NCBI RefSeq assembly: GCF_039534915.1 | Contig: NZ_BAAAWE010000001.1 | Coordinates: 6,014,001-6,078,000, forward strand | Origin: Streptomyces roseofulvus | GTDB taxonomy: Bacteria; Actinomycetota; Actinomycetes; Streptomycetales; Streptomycetaceae | Reading direction: 5' to 3' | Length of the DNA stretch: 64,000 nucleotides | Shown here: piece after piece, positions 36,976 to 44,926 of the stretch | Position numbering within the stretch: position 1 is the stretch's first letter | Layout of the letters: each line of letters opens with the position of its first letter | Program-made: the position numbers and the translations under genes | The notes under the pieces: generated by a model | The model's database searches: none | What the model was told of the DNA's origin: nothing | Seen by the model: the letters and a program-made list of their open reading frames with translations, nothing else

Positions 36976-37941
36976 GTGCCCAAACTCTCCGTCGTCGTCC
37001 CCTTCCACAACGTCGGGCCGTACGCGCCCGACACCGTGCGCAGCCTCGCCCACAACGCGGACCCGGACTTCGAGTTCCTGCTGATCGACGACTGCTCCAC
37101 CGACGAGACCCCGGACGTCCTGGACCGCTGGAAGGACCGCATCCCGAACGCCCGCGTCATCCGGCACGAGACCAACCTCGGCGTCGCCCAGGCCCGCAAC
37201 ACCGGCATCGACGCCGCCACCGGCGACTACCTCACCTTCCTCGACGGCGACGACTGGTACGCCCCGGGCCACCTCCGTGCCGCCGTCGACGGCATAGAGC
37301 GCCTCGGCTGCGACTTCGCCCGCACCGACCACGTCCTCGCCGAGGGCCGCAAGCGGAACATCAAGTACGCCCCCGCCAAGGTCCGCGACGCCGTCATGGA
37401 CCCCCGCGACGGCATCGCCCCGGCCAGCATGATCACGATGGTGGACTACCCCTTCGTCCCCTTCGGGATCTACGGCCGCACCCTCTTCGAGAACGGCGCG
37501 TCCCGCTTCGAGACCAAGCTGCGCACCGCCGAGGACCGCCTCTGGGTCTGGCGCCTCCACCTCAAGGCCACCACCTACGCCGCCCTCTCCCTGCACGGCG
37601 TCTTCTACCGCCGGGGCGTCACCACCTCGCTCACCCAGATCAGCGACAACCGTCAGCTGGACTTCATCCCCTCCTACGACCTGCTCCTGGAGGAGGTCTC
37701 CCGGGACCGCGACGCCGACCGCTTCCTGCCGAAGGCCGTCCGCACCTACTGCGCGATGATCGCCTTCCACGTGAACAAGGCCGGGAAGTACGAGCCCGAG
37801 GTCGCCCAGCGGCTGCGCGCCGACGTCGCCGACGCCCTGCACCGCATGCCGCAGGACGTGCTCGAAGAGACCCTCGCCACCATGGACACCCCCCGCGCCA
37901 CCCTTCTGCGGAGCCTGCGCGAGACCGGAAGGACCGTCTGA
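36976..37941 (+). CDS. Family 2 glycosyltransferase
   Basis: This is a 321-residue GT-A fold enzyme. It begins MPKLSVVVPFHNVGPY. The nucleotide-sugar aspartate lies in FLLIDDCSTDET, and the metal DxD in FLDGDDWY (about residue 95). An acidic EDRLW motif in TKLRTAEDRLWVWRL serves as the likely catalytic base. No membrane span is present. It would transfer a sugar to a surface polymer or lipid-linked acceptor. GTG 36976 is favoured over GTG 36961 because the conserved sequence starts there and gggga precedes it by eight bases. It sits between the YfhO and polysialyltransferase-like genes with tight spacing, consistent with one operon. Confidence 0.9.
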   Translation: MPKLSVVVPFHNVGPYAPDTVRSLAHNADPDFEFLLIDDCSTDETPDVLDRWKDRIPNARVIRHETNLGVAQARNTGIDAATGDYLTFLDGDDWYAPGHLRAAVDGIERLGCDFARTDHVLAEGRKRNIKYAPAKVRDAVMDPRDGIAPASMITMVDYPFVPFGIYGRTLFENGASRFETKLRTAEDRLWVWRLHLKATTYAALSLHGVFYRRGVTTSLTQISDNRQLDFIPSYDLLLEEVSRDRDADRFLPKAVRTYCAMIAFHVNKAGKYEPEVAQRLRADVADALHRMPQDVLEETLATMDTPRATLLRSLRETGRTV

Positions 37942-37943
37942 CC

Positions 37944-39293
37944 ATGACCACCGACACCGCCGCGGGGGCCCGCACGGTCCAGATCTTCCAGGTCTCCACC
38001 CTCTACGGCGCCGCGACCGTCGCCGCCGCGATCGACGCCGGACTGTACGGCGCCCCCGCCGACGCCCGCCGTCTGCTGCTGCTCTCGCACAACGCCGAGA
38101 TCCCGGAGACCGCGCTCCGCCTGGAGACCATGACCGGCTACCCGCGGATCGCCGCCCGCTTCGACGGCGTCCTCGACTGGAACGAGACGATCCACCCGTA
38201 CCACCCCGCCGCCTGGGCCCCCCGCCCCGAGGAGACCCCGCTCTGGCAGCGCGTGCTGCGCACCGCCTGGGACCTCGGCACCGCCCGCGTCGAGCTGATC
38301 GTGGAGTCCATCCAGGTCAACCCGGCCAAGGCGCTCGGCGCCTGCTTCCCGGAGAGCAGCGTGGAGGTGTACGCCGACGGGCTGATGAGCTACGGCCCCA
38401 CCCGCACGGACGTCGCCCAGTCCCTGGCCTGCCGGATCCGCCGCCTGCTCCACCTCGACCTGGTGCCGGGGCTGACGCCGATGCTCCTCACCGAGTACGG
38501 CACCCCCTCCGAGCTCGTCCCCGACGCCGCCTTCCGCGCGGTCCTCGCCGAGATCGCCGCCGACGCGGGCGACGACCCGGCGATCACCGCCGCCGTCGCC
38601 GCGCGCCCGACCGCGCTGCTGCTCGGCCAGTACCTCGCCGCGCTCGGCCTGCTCACCGTCGAGGAGGAGGAGGACCTGCACGTGCGCATGCTCCGCGGCG
38701 CCGCAGGGCTCGGCCACCGGAGCATCGTCTTCAAGCCGCACCCCACCGCGCCGGCCGGCTACTCGACCGCGCTCCGCGAGGCGGCCGAGGAGGCCGGCGT
38801 CCGGCTCACCGTCCTCGACGTGCCCCTGCTCGCCGAGACCTTCTACGAGCGCTGCGCGCTGGAGCTCGTCGTCGGCTGCTTCTCCACGGCGATGCTCACC
38901 GCCGCCGTCTACTACGGGGTGCCGATCGCCCGGGTGGGCACCGAGGAGCTGCTGGAGCGGCTGACGCCCTTCGAGAACAGCAACCGGATCCCGCTCACCG
39001 TGGTCGACCACCTCGTCCCCGACCTGGAGGACGGCGGGTCCCCGGCCGTGCCCGGCCCGGCGCCGGACTCGCTCGCCCCGCTGGTCCGGGCGGTCGGCTT
39101 CTGCATGCGGCACAAGGCCCACCCGGGCCTGCGGGCGGAGACCGAGAGGTACCTGGCGGCGCACCACGCCGACCCGGCGGTCGCCCACCACTTCGGCGCC
39201 GTACGCCTCACCCAGCTGGGCCTCCCCGGCGGCGAGCCCGCCCCGGCCGCGGGGGCGCCGCTCCGCCGCGGGCTCGTCCGCGGCCGCCGCTGA
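37944..39293 (+). CDS. Polysialyltransferase-family (alpha-2,8) glycosyltransferase-like protein
   Basis: This is a 449-residue GT-B-like protein of the group annotated as alpha-2,8-polysialyltransferase (PF07388). Recognisable parts are TVQIFQVSTLYGAATVAAAI at the start, the FKPHPT motif near residue 270, and GCFSTAMLTAAVYYG near residue 315, which are the HP and S(S) motifs of bacterial polysialyltransferases. Actinomycetes carry these with a GT2 partner in loci for teichulosonic or sialic-acid-like wall polymers. Substrate use here is not proven. It starts at ATG two bases after the GT2 stop, with ggaagga ahead. It converges on the VOC gene with only 18 bases between stops. Confidence 0.82.
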   Translation: MTTDTAAGARTVQIFQVSTLYGAATVAAAIDAGLYGAPADARRLLLLSHNAEIPETALRLETMTGYPRIAARFDGVLDWNETIHPYHPAAWAPRPEETPLWQRVLRTAWDLGTARVELIVESIQVNPAKALGACFPESSVEVYADGLMSYGPTRTDVAQSLACRIRRLLHLDLVPGLTPMLLTEYGTPSELVPDAAFRAVLAEIAADAGDDPAITAAVAARPTALLLGQYLAALGLLTVEEEEDLHVRMLRGAAGLGHRSIVFKPHPTAPAGYSTALREAAEEAGVRLTVLDVPLLAETFYERCALELVVGCFSTAMLTAAVYYGVPIARVGTEELLERLTPFENSNRIPLTVVDHLVPDLEDGGSPAVPGPAPDSLAPLVRAVGFCMRHKAHPGLRAETERYLAAHHADPAVAHHFGAVRLTQLGLPGGEPAPAAGAPLRRGLVRGRR

Positions 39294-39311
39294 CCACCGG
39301 GCGCGGCGACG

Positions 39312-40085
39312 TCAACGGTCGCGGGACCTCACGAGGGTGAACACAGCGCCCTCCGGGTCCGCGACCAGGACGAGCCGCCCGGCCGTGCCGTCCCGGGGCG
39401 CGCGCAGCACGTGGCCGCCCAGCTTCTCCACCAGCACGGCCGCCTCGTCGGCGTCGGCCACCTCGAAGTACGTCATCCAGTGCGGGCCCCGGTCCCGGGC
39501 CAGCTCCTCGCCCACCCCGTGCAGCGAGGCGACCGGGCGCCCGTCCACGTGCAGGGTGGCGTAGTCGAAGTCGGCCGAGACCAGCGGCTCGACCTCGTAG
39601 CCGAAGACCGTCCGGTAGAACTTGGCGACCGTGGCCGTCTCGTACGTGAGCAGCTCGTTCCACACCGGTGTCCCGGGCGGACCGGCGAGCGCGGTGCCGT
39701 GGTGGGCCTCCGCCTGCCAGACGCCGAAGACGGCTCCCGCCGGGTCGGCGCAGATGACCATGCGGCCGGCCTCGCCCGCGTCCAGCGGGCCCACCGCGAC
39801 CGTGCCGCCGCAGCAGCGGATGATCTCCGCGGTCTCGTCGGCGTCGTCCGTGGCCAGATAGGTGGTCCAGGCGATGTCCAGGTGCCGGTCCGGGGGGAGC
39901 TGGCCGATGCCGGCGACCTCCCGGCCGCCCAGCAGAGCGCGTACGTACGGGCCGAGCTGCTGCGGTCCCGGGACGAACTCCCAGCCGAAGAGTGCCTGGT
40001 AGAACTCCTGCGTCGCTTCGATCCCGTGCACCATCAGACTCACCCAGCAGGGTGTCCCCGGGCTGCGACGAGCCGCCTCGGTCAT
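39312..40085 (-). CDS. VOC-superfamily (glyoxalase/dioxygenase-like) two-domain protein
   Basis: This is a 257-residue protein made of two tandem vicinal-oxygen-chelate modules, about residues 12-125 and 135-255. Each has the beta-alpha-beta-beta-beta start (WVSLMVHGIEATQEFYQALFGWEF; WNELLTYETATVAKFYRTVFGYEV) and a closing acidic strand (DPAGAVFGVWQ; DPEGAVFTLVR). Streptomycetes have many such proteins, acting as glyoxalases, bleomycin-type binding proteins or redox enzymes. No specific activity can be given. The ATG is preceded by gaggagag. Confidence 0.85.
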   Translation of the reverse strand: MTEAARRSPGTPCWVSLMVHGIEATQEFYQALFGWEFVPGPQQLGPYVRALLGGREVAGIGQLPPDRHLDIAWTTYLATDDADETAEIIRCCGGTVAVGPLDAGEAGRMVICADPAGAVFGVWQAEAHHGTALAGPPGTPVWNELLTYETATVAKFYRTVFGYEVEPLVSADFDYATLHVDGRPVASLHGVGEELARDRGPHWMTYFEVADADEAAVLVEKLGGHVLRAPRDGTAGRLVLVADPEGAVFTLVRSRDR

Positions 40086-40244
40086 GGTCACTCTCTCCTC
40101 GGCCGTGGTCGTGACCGTGCCCCGCCGCCGGGTGGATCCGCCGGGCCGCGCACGGCGCGCCCCGGTCGCACCCCTCCTGGCGCGATCCTTCGGGTGACGC
40201 CGGGTCCGTCCCCGGCGCGGGCGTGACTGCGCGAGGATGGCCCC

Positions 40245-41072
40245 ATGAAGCCCATCATCTCCGCAAGCGAACTCGCGAGCGAGTCGGCGGGACCCCGTCC
40301 GCCGGTCCTGCTGGACGTGCGCTGGACCCTCGGGGGTCCGCCCGGCCGCCCGGCGTACGAGGCCGGGCACCTGCCCGGCGCCGTCTACGTGGACCTCGAC
40401 ACCGAACTGGCCGGACCGCCCGGGGCGGGCGGCCGGCACCCGCTGCCCGACCCGGATGCCTTCGGGGCGGCCATGCGCCGGGCGGGGGTCGGCGCCGACC
40501 GTCCGGTGGTGGTGTACGACGGAGGGCTCGGCTGGGGCGCCGCCCGGGCCTGGTGGCTGCTGCGCTGGGCGGGCCACCCGGACGTGCGGGTGCTCGACGG
40601 CGGCCTGGCGGGCTGGCCGGGGGAGCTGTCGGTGGAGGTGCCGGAGCCGGAGCCCGGCGACTTCACGCCGAAGCCGGGCGGACTGCGGCTGCTCGACGCG
40701 GACGAGGCGGCGGCGCTGGCCCGGTCGGGGCTGCTCCTGGACGCCCGGGCCGCCGAGCGTTACCGGGGCGACGTGGAGCCGATCGACCGGGTCGGCGGTC
40801 ACATCCCGGGGGCCCACTCGGCCCCGACGACGGAGAACGTGGCCGCGGACGGGCGCTTCCTGGCCGCCGGCGAGCTGCGCGAACGGTTCGCCGCGCTGGG
40901 CGCGACCGAGGCGCCGGAGGTCGGCGTCTACTGCGGTTCCGGCGTCTCCGGCGCCCACGAGGTGCTGGCCCTGGAGCTGGCCGGCATCCCGGCGGCGCTC
41001 TACGCCGGCTCCTGGTCGGAGTGGTCCTCGGACCCGTCCCGCCCGGTGGCCACGGGACCGGACCCGCGGTAG
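40245..41072 (+). CDS. Sulfurtransferase (tandem rhodanese domains)
   Basis: This is a 275-residue thiosulfate/3-mercaptopyruvate sulfurtransferase with two rhodanese domains. The inactive N-terminal one contains VLLDVRWTLGGPPGRPAYEAGHLPGA. The catalytic C-terminal one has Cys230 in VYCGSGVSG, a loop closer to CxxG(V/S) of mercaptopyruvate enzymes than to the basic CRKGVT loop of thiosulfate enzymes. It moves sulfane sulfur to cyanide or other thiophiles in the cytoplasm. It ends before a strong bidirectional terminator facing sepH. Confidence 0.9.
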   Translation: MKPIISASELASESAGPRPPVLLDVRWTLGGPPGRPAYEAGHLPGAVYVDLDTELAGPPGAGGRHPLPDPDAFGAAMRRAGVGADRPVVVYDGGLGWGAARAWWLLRWAGHPDVRVLDGGLAGWPGELSVEVPEPEPGDFTPKPGGLRLLDADEAAALARSGLLLDARAAERYRGDVEPIDRVGGHIPGAHSAPTTENVAADGRFLAAGELRERFAALGATEAPEVGVYCGSGVSGAHEVLALELAGIPAALYAGSWSEWSSDPSRPVATGPDPR

Positions 41073-41075
41073 GCG

Positions 41076-41117
41076 CACGGCGGGCCCGCACCGGCCGTCC
41101 GGTGCGGGCCCGCCGTG
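41076..41117. terminator. Bidirectional hairpin between the sulfurtransferase gene and sepH
   Basis: A perfect 18-base stem (cacggcgggcccgcaccg and its complement) with a six-base loop lies between two converging genes. Confidence 0.85.
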
Positions 41118-41124
41118 GCGTGCG

Positions 41125-42177
41125 TCAGTCCTGCTTCTTCCTGCGGGTGCCGAAGACGATCTCGTCCCAGCTGGGCACCGCCGCGCGGCGGCCCGGGCGG
41201 ACGCCGTCGGCCTCCGCCTGCCGGTCGGTGGCGCCGTGCAGCCGGTCGCGGTGGCCGGAGACCGACCGGGGCATGAGGACGTCGGCGTAGGCCGCGCCCG
41301 CCCCGGCGGAGGCGGCGGGAGCGGGCGGCTCCTCCGCCTCGACCTCGTCGGACGGCTCCGAGTCGGGCTGCTCGGGGACCACCAGGTCGCCGCGGAAGCT
41401 CGGCACCGCCTCCAGGAGGCTGGTGAGCGAGTCCCGCTCCTCCTCCGGCTCCGCCGCCGAAGCGGTCAGCGGCGCCCGGTCGAGCTGCCGGTCCAGAGCA
41501 CGGTCGAGCGGCCGGTCCAGGGTGCGGTCCAGCGGCCGGTCCCGGGGCAGCCGGGCGATCCTCGGGACGAAGGGGAAGCTCGGCTCCGGCGCGGCGGCGA
41601 GGGTGTCGTCGGTCTCGCCGATCAGCGCCCGCGCCTCGTCGTCCACGGCCTGGACGAGCCGGCGCGGCGGGTCGTAGGTCCAGCTGGCGGTGTGCACCTC
41701 GCCGGCGACCCGGTAGACGAGCAGCACCTCCCAGGTGCCGTCGTCGCGCCGCCAGGAGTCCCACTGCACGGTGTCCTTCTCGGCGCCGCGCAGCAGCAGC
41801 CGCTCCTGCACCGCCTCGCCGAGCTGGGGGCCGCTGTTCTCACCGGGCCGGCGCACCGGGGTCTTGCGGGCGCGCTCGGCCATGAAGGCGCGCTCGGCGA
41901 GCACGGGGCCCTCGAAGCGGCGGACGCGGTCGACGGGGATGCCGGCGAGCTGGGCGACCTCCTCGGCGGAGGCACCGGCTCGTATCCGCGCCTGGATGTC
42001 GCGGGGGCGGAGGTGGCTCTCGACCTCGATCTCGATCTGGCCGAGGCGCGCCCGGTCGTTGCGCACGGCGGCCCGCAGCCGCTCGTCGATCGGAAGCGTG
42101 TACTCCGTGCTGTCGGCAGCCTTGAGCACCAGTCGTGTGCCGTCGTTGGAGACGGCCACGACACGCAGTTCGGGCAT
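41125..42177 (-). CDS. sepH: SepH, FtsZ-regulating cell division protein
   Basis: This is a 350-residue protein with the DUF3071/SepH N-terminal region (MPELRVVAVSNDGTRLVL to about residue 165). It contains the helix-turn-helix-like segment RARIRAGASAEEVAQLAGIPVDRVRRFEGPVLAERAFM, which in S. venezuelae SepH is needed to stimulate FtsZ assembly. A long disordered acidic/proline-rich linker follows, with a tandem [LDRx] repeat (about residues 218-240). The conserved C-terminal peptide has VPSWDEIVFGTRRKK. It promotes FtsZ ring formation in vegetative and sporulation septa. ATG 42177 gives the conserved start. Confidence 0.92.
   Translation of the reverse strand: MPELRVVAVSNDGTRLVLKAADSTEYTLPIDERLRAAVRNDRARLGQIEIEVESHLRPRDIQARIRAGASAEEVAQLAGIPVDRVRRFEGPVLAERAFMAERARKTPVRRPGENSGPQLGEAVQERLLLRGAEKDTVQWDSWRRDDGTWEVLLVYRVAGEVHTASWTYDPPRRLVQAVDDEARALIGETDDTLAAAPEPSFPFVPRIARLPRDRPLDRTLDRPLDRALDRQLDRAPLTASAAEPEEERDSLTSLLEAVPSFRGDLVVPEQPDSEPSDEVEAEEPPAPAASAGAGAAYADVLMPRSVSGHRDRLHGATDRQAEADGVRPGRRAAVPSWDEIVFGTRRKKQD
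41476..41541. repeat. In-frame tandem repeat encoding [LDRx] units in the SepH linker
   Basis: Imperfect twelve-base units (cggtccag/agccggtcc variants) repeat about five times and encode LDRP, LDRT, LDRP, LDRA, LDRQ, LDRA in the disordered linker of SepH. Units are multiples of three, so length variation between strains would keep the frame. Confidence 0.75.
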
Positions 42178-42588
42178 GGGGACCTCCCGGGTGGTGCCTG
42201 CCGACGTCACGTGCGTCGCTGCTTCCGCTAGTCGAGTGTGGCCTGCCCGGGTGCAGCCTGCCACTACCTTGCCGAGTTGCCCGGCGTGTCGGGCGTGGAC
42301 CCCGGTCCGCCGTTATGGCACGGTTACCTGTTCACTACCCGGAGTGACTGGGCGTCACACTGGGTAGCGGTTCCGTTCCCGGGCGCCCCGGAAGGCGTCC
42401 GGACCCAGGGTTCGTCAATGTACTCCATTCGGGCCACTCGGGTGGACCGGCGCGCCGCCCAACTTCTCGGGGTGCGCGGGAGTTGAGCCTCCGTCTCCAT
42501 TCCTCCCGCGTGGCACTCTTCACAGAACCCCCTGAACCGGAACTATTCGCTTCGCTCATTTGTCCCTTCTGGGTGCACGAGGGAACAG
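42178..42588. other. Intergenic region between divergent sepH and a membrane protein gene
   Basis: No gene was supported in these 411 bases. It includes the two promoters and a long imperfect inverted repeat at 42335-42367. I saw no RNA gene. Confidence 0.5.
42335..42367. promoter_or_regulatory. Imperfect inverted repeat in the sepH upstream region
   Basis: ctacccggagtgac and gtcacactgggtag face each other across five bases, matching at about 11 of 14 positions. It lies about 160 bases before sepH. It may be a regulator site or a leader hairpin. The binder is unknown. Confidence 0.35.
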
Positions 42589-43584
42589 ATGACCAGGCAG
42601 AGGGTGGAGATGCGTCACAGGCAGCCGGCCGACACGGACGAACCGGAGATACGGACCCCGGGGCCCGGGAGCGAGCCCCCGGCATCCGGGGAGGAGGCCA
42701 GGCGGAAGATCGACCTGAGCGTGCCCCAGGTCGCCGGCAGCGCCCTCGCGGCGGTGATCGCCGCCAAACTCGCCTCCACCCTCGGCGTGTACGGGACCAT
42801 TCTCGGCGCCGGTGTGATCAGCGTCATCGCCACCTGCGGCGGACCGCTCTTCCAGCAGCTCCTCAAGCGCACCGGCGAGCAGGTGCGGGACGTGACCACC
42901 GCCGCCAGGCCGAAGGCGCGTCAGGTCCCGGCCGCCCCCGAGGCCTTCCCGGCGGACGACCGCCACACGCTGATGCTCGGCACCGTCCCCGAGGCCGCGG
43001 CGCCGTTCCCGTACGACGACGCGTTCGGCGCGGCCACCACCCACGGCACCCGGCTGCGCGGCTGGAGGCGCCCGGTGCTGGCCGCCGCGCTGGTCTTCGG
43101 CGTCACCATGGGCGGCATCACCGCCTACGAGCTGGTCTCCGGCGAGGACTTCAGCGGCACCAAGGGCACCACCACCTTCGGCTCGGCGGTCCGCGGCGGC
43201 GACGGCGGGGAGCGGAACGCCCCCGAGCGGGAGCAGCGGCGGCAGGACCGGGACGAGGAGCCGCAGGCGCCCGCCCCGACCGGCTCCGCGGGCCGGGACG
43301 GCACCCGGGAGCCCGGCGACGGGACCGCCACGGACGCGGGCACCCCGTCCACCGGCGCCACCCCCGATCCCGGGACGGGGACGCCGTCCGGGGACCCCAC
43401 CACCGCGCCGACCCCGGACCCGACCGGCTCCGGGGACGCCGGCACGGACCCGACGCGGGAGCCCGACGGCCCGACGGCCGACCCCACGGCCCCCGCCACC
43501 CCGTCCGCTCCCACCGAGGCCCCCACCACGGGCCCGGCCGTCCAGGACGCCCCCGCGGCCCCGTCCGGCGACACCGCCGGATGA
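42589..43584 (+). CDS. Putative membrane protein with proline/threonine-rich extracellular tail
   Basis: 331 residues of no recognised family. A hydrophobic segment occurs at about residues 46-80 (GSALAAVIAAKLASTLGVYG...) and a second at about 160-180 (PVLAAALVFGVTMGGITAYEL). The rest, residues 195-331, is low complexity: Asp/Glu/Arg-rich, then Pro/Thr/Gly/Asp-rich repeats such as PTPDPTGSGDAG. Such a tail could cross or decorate the cell wall. The first ATG is chosen, with gaggga four bases upstream. A second ATG lies seven codons on. It stands alone between divergent sepH and a converging oxidase gene. Confidence 0.7.
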   Translation: MTRQRVEMRHRQPADTDEPEIRTPGPGSEPPASGEEARRKIDLSVPQVAGSALAAVIAAKLASTLGVYGTILGAGVISVIATCGGPLFQQLLKRTGEQVRDVTTAARPKARQVPAAPEAFPADDRHTLMLGTVPEAAAPFPYDDAFGAATTHGTRLRGWRRPVLAAALVFGVTMGGITAYELVSGEDFSGTKGTTTFGSAVRGGDGGERNAPEREQRRQDRDEEPQAPAPTGSAGRDGTREPGDGTATDAGTPSTGATPDPGTGTPSGDPTTAPTPDPTGSGDAGTDPTREPDGPTADPTAPATPSAPTEAPTTGPAVQDAPAAPSGDTAG

Positions 43585-43591
43585 GGGCCCG

Positions 43592-44926
43592 TCAGTCGCC
43601 CAGCACCCGCCGCAGGTAGTCGTTGCCGAAGCGGCGGTCCGGGTCGAGCCGGTCGCGCAGCGCCGTGAACTCGGCGAAGCGCGGATAGGCGGCCGCCAGG
43701 TACGCGGCGTCCCGGGTGTGCACCTTCCCCCAGTGCGGCCGGCCCCCGTGGGCGGTCATGATGCGCTCCACCGCGGTGAAGTACCCGCGGTGGGGCGTTC
43801 CCCTGTAGAGGTGCACCGCGATGTAGACCGTCTCCCGCCCGGAGGCCGTGGAGAGCGCGATGTCGTCGGCGGGCGCGGTGCGCACCTCCACCGGGAAGCT
43901 GACCTTCAGCGGCGAGCCCTCGACCATCGCCTTCAGCTCGCGCAGCGCCGTCGTCGCGGCCTCCCGCGGCAGCGCGTACTCCATCTCCAGGAAGCGGACC
44001 CGGCGCGGTGAGGTGAAGACCTTGTACGGGATGTCGGTGTACGTGCGGGCGGAGAGCGCGCGGCTGGAGATCCGGGCGATCGCCGGGATGGCGGGCGGCA
44101 CCGCGCGGCCGAGCGAGCAGGCCGCCTGGAAGACCCCGTTGGAGAGGAACTCGTCCTCGAACCAGCCGCCGAGGCGGGGCAGCGGGGCGGCGGGACCGGC
44201 GCTGCGGTTGTTGCGCTTGGTGTTGCAGTTGTCCGTGTGGGGGAACCAGTAGAACTCGAAGTGCTCGTTCTCCGCGTGCAGCTCGTCGAAGTCGGCGAGC
44301 ACCCGGTCGAAGCGCATCGGCTCCTCCCGCGCGGTGAGCAGGAAGACCGGTTCGACGGCGAAGGTGATCGCGGTGACCACGCCGAGCGCGCCGAGCCCGA
44401 TCCGGGCCGCCGCGAAGACCTCGGGGTGCTCCTTCTCGGAGCAGGTCAGCAGGGTCCCGTCGGCCGTCACCAGCTCCAGGGCACGGATCTGGGCCGCGAT
44501 GGAGGCCGAGTCCCGGCCGGTGCCGTGGGTGCCGGTGGAGGTGGCCCCGGCGACGGTCTGCTCCATGATGTCGCCCATGTTCGTGAGCGACAGGCCCTCC
44601 CGGGCCAGCGCCACGTTGAGCCGCTTCAGCGGAGTGCCCGACTCCACCGTCACCGTCATCGCCTCGCGGTCGATCCGGCGGATCCCGGTGAGCAGGTCCG
44701 GGCGGATCAGGACGCCGTCGGTGGCCGCGATCGAGGTGAAGGAGTGGCCGGTGCCGACCGTCTTCACCCGGAGCCCCTCCTCGGCGGCCCGGCGGATCTC
44801 GGCGGCCAGCTCCTCGGCCGAGGCCGGGGTGGCCTCCCGCACCGGGCGGGAGGTGACGTTCCCCGCCCAGTTACGCCACGGGCTGCCCGTCCTGGCGCTC
44901 CCCGGTCCCGCTGTCCTCGTGCTCAT
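43592..44926 (-). CDS. FAD-linked sugar-1,4-lactone oxidase (D-arabinono-1,4-lactone oxidase family)
   Basis: This is a 444-residue flavoprotein of the VAO/aldonolactone oxidoreductase family. The N-terminal FAD domain (about 25-190) has VKTVGTGHSFTSIAATDG, whose histidine is a candidate for covalent flavin linkage, and MGDIMEQTVAGATSTGTHGTG. The C-terminal ALO domain has the substrate motif HWGKVHT near residue 405. It would oxidise an aldonolactone or alditol and reduce oxygen or another acceptor. Its first 56 bases overlap the end of the MFS gene upstream, and gggaggggcgag precedes the ATG, so the two are cotranscribed. Confidence 0.88.
   Translation of the reverse strand: MSTRTAGPGSARTGSPWRNWAGNVTSRPVREATPASAEELAAEIRRAAEEGLRVKTVGTGHSFTSIAATDGVLIRPDLLTGIRRIDREAMTVTVESGTPLKRLNVALAREGLSLTNMGDIMEQTVAGATSTGTHGTGRDSASIAAQIRALELVTADGTLLTCSEKEHPEVFAAARIGLGALGVVTAITFAVEPVFLLTAREEPMRFDRVLADFDELHAENEHFEFYWFPHTDNCNTKRNNRSAGPAAPLPRLGGWFEDEFLSNGVFQAACSLGRAVPPAIPAIARISSRALSARTYTDIPYKVFTSPRRVRFLEMEYALPREAATTALRELKAMVEGSPLKVSFPVEVRTAPADDIALSTASGRETVYIAVHLYRGTPHRGYFTAVERIMTAHGGRPHWGKVHTRDAAYLAAAYPRFAEFTALRDRLDPDRRFGNDYLRRVLGD

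Noticed and set aside
34143..39293. A continuous 1716-codon open frame spanning the YfhO, GT2 and polysialyltransferase-like genes
   Set aside because: Only its last 449 codons are a real protein. The rest is an arginine/proline-rich out-of-frame shadow of the YfhO and GT2 genes, caused by high GC content.
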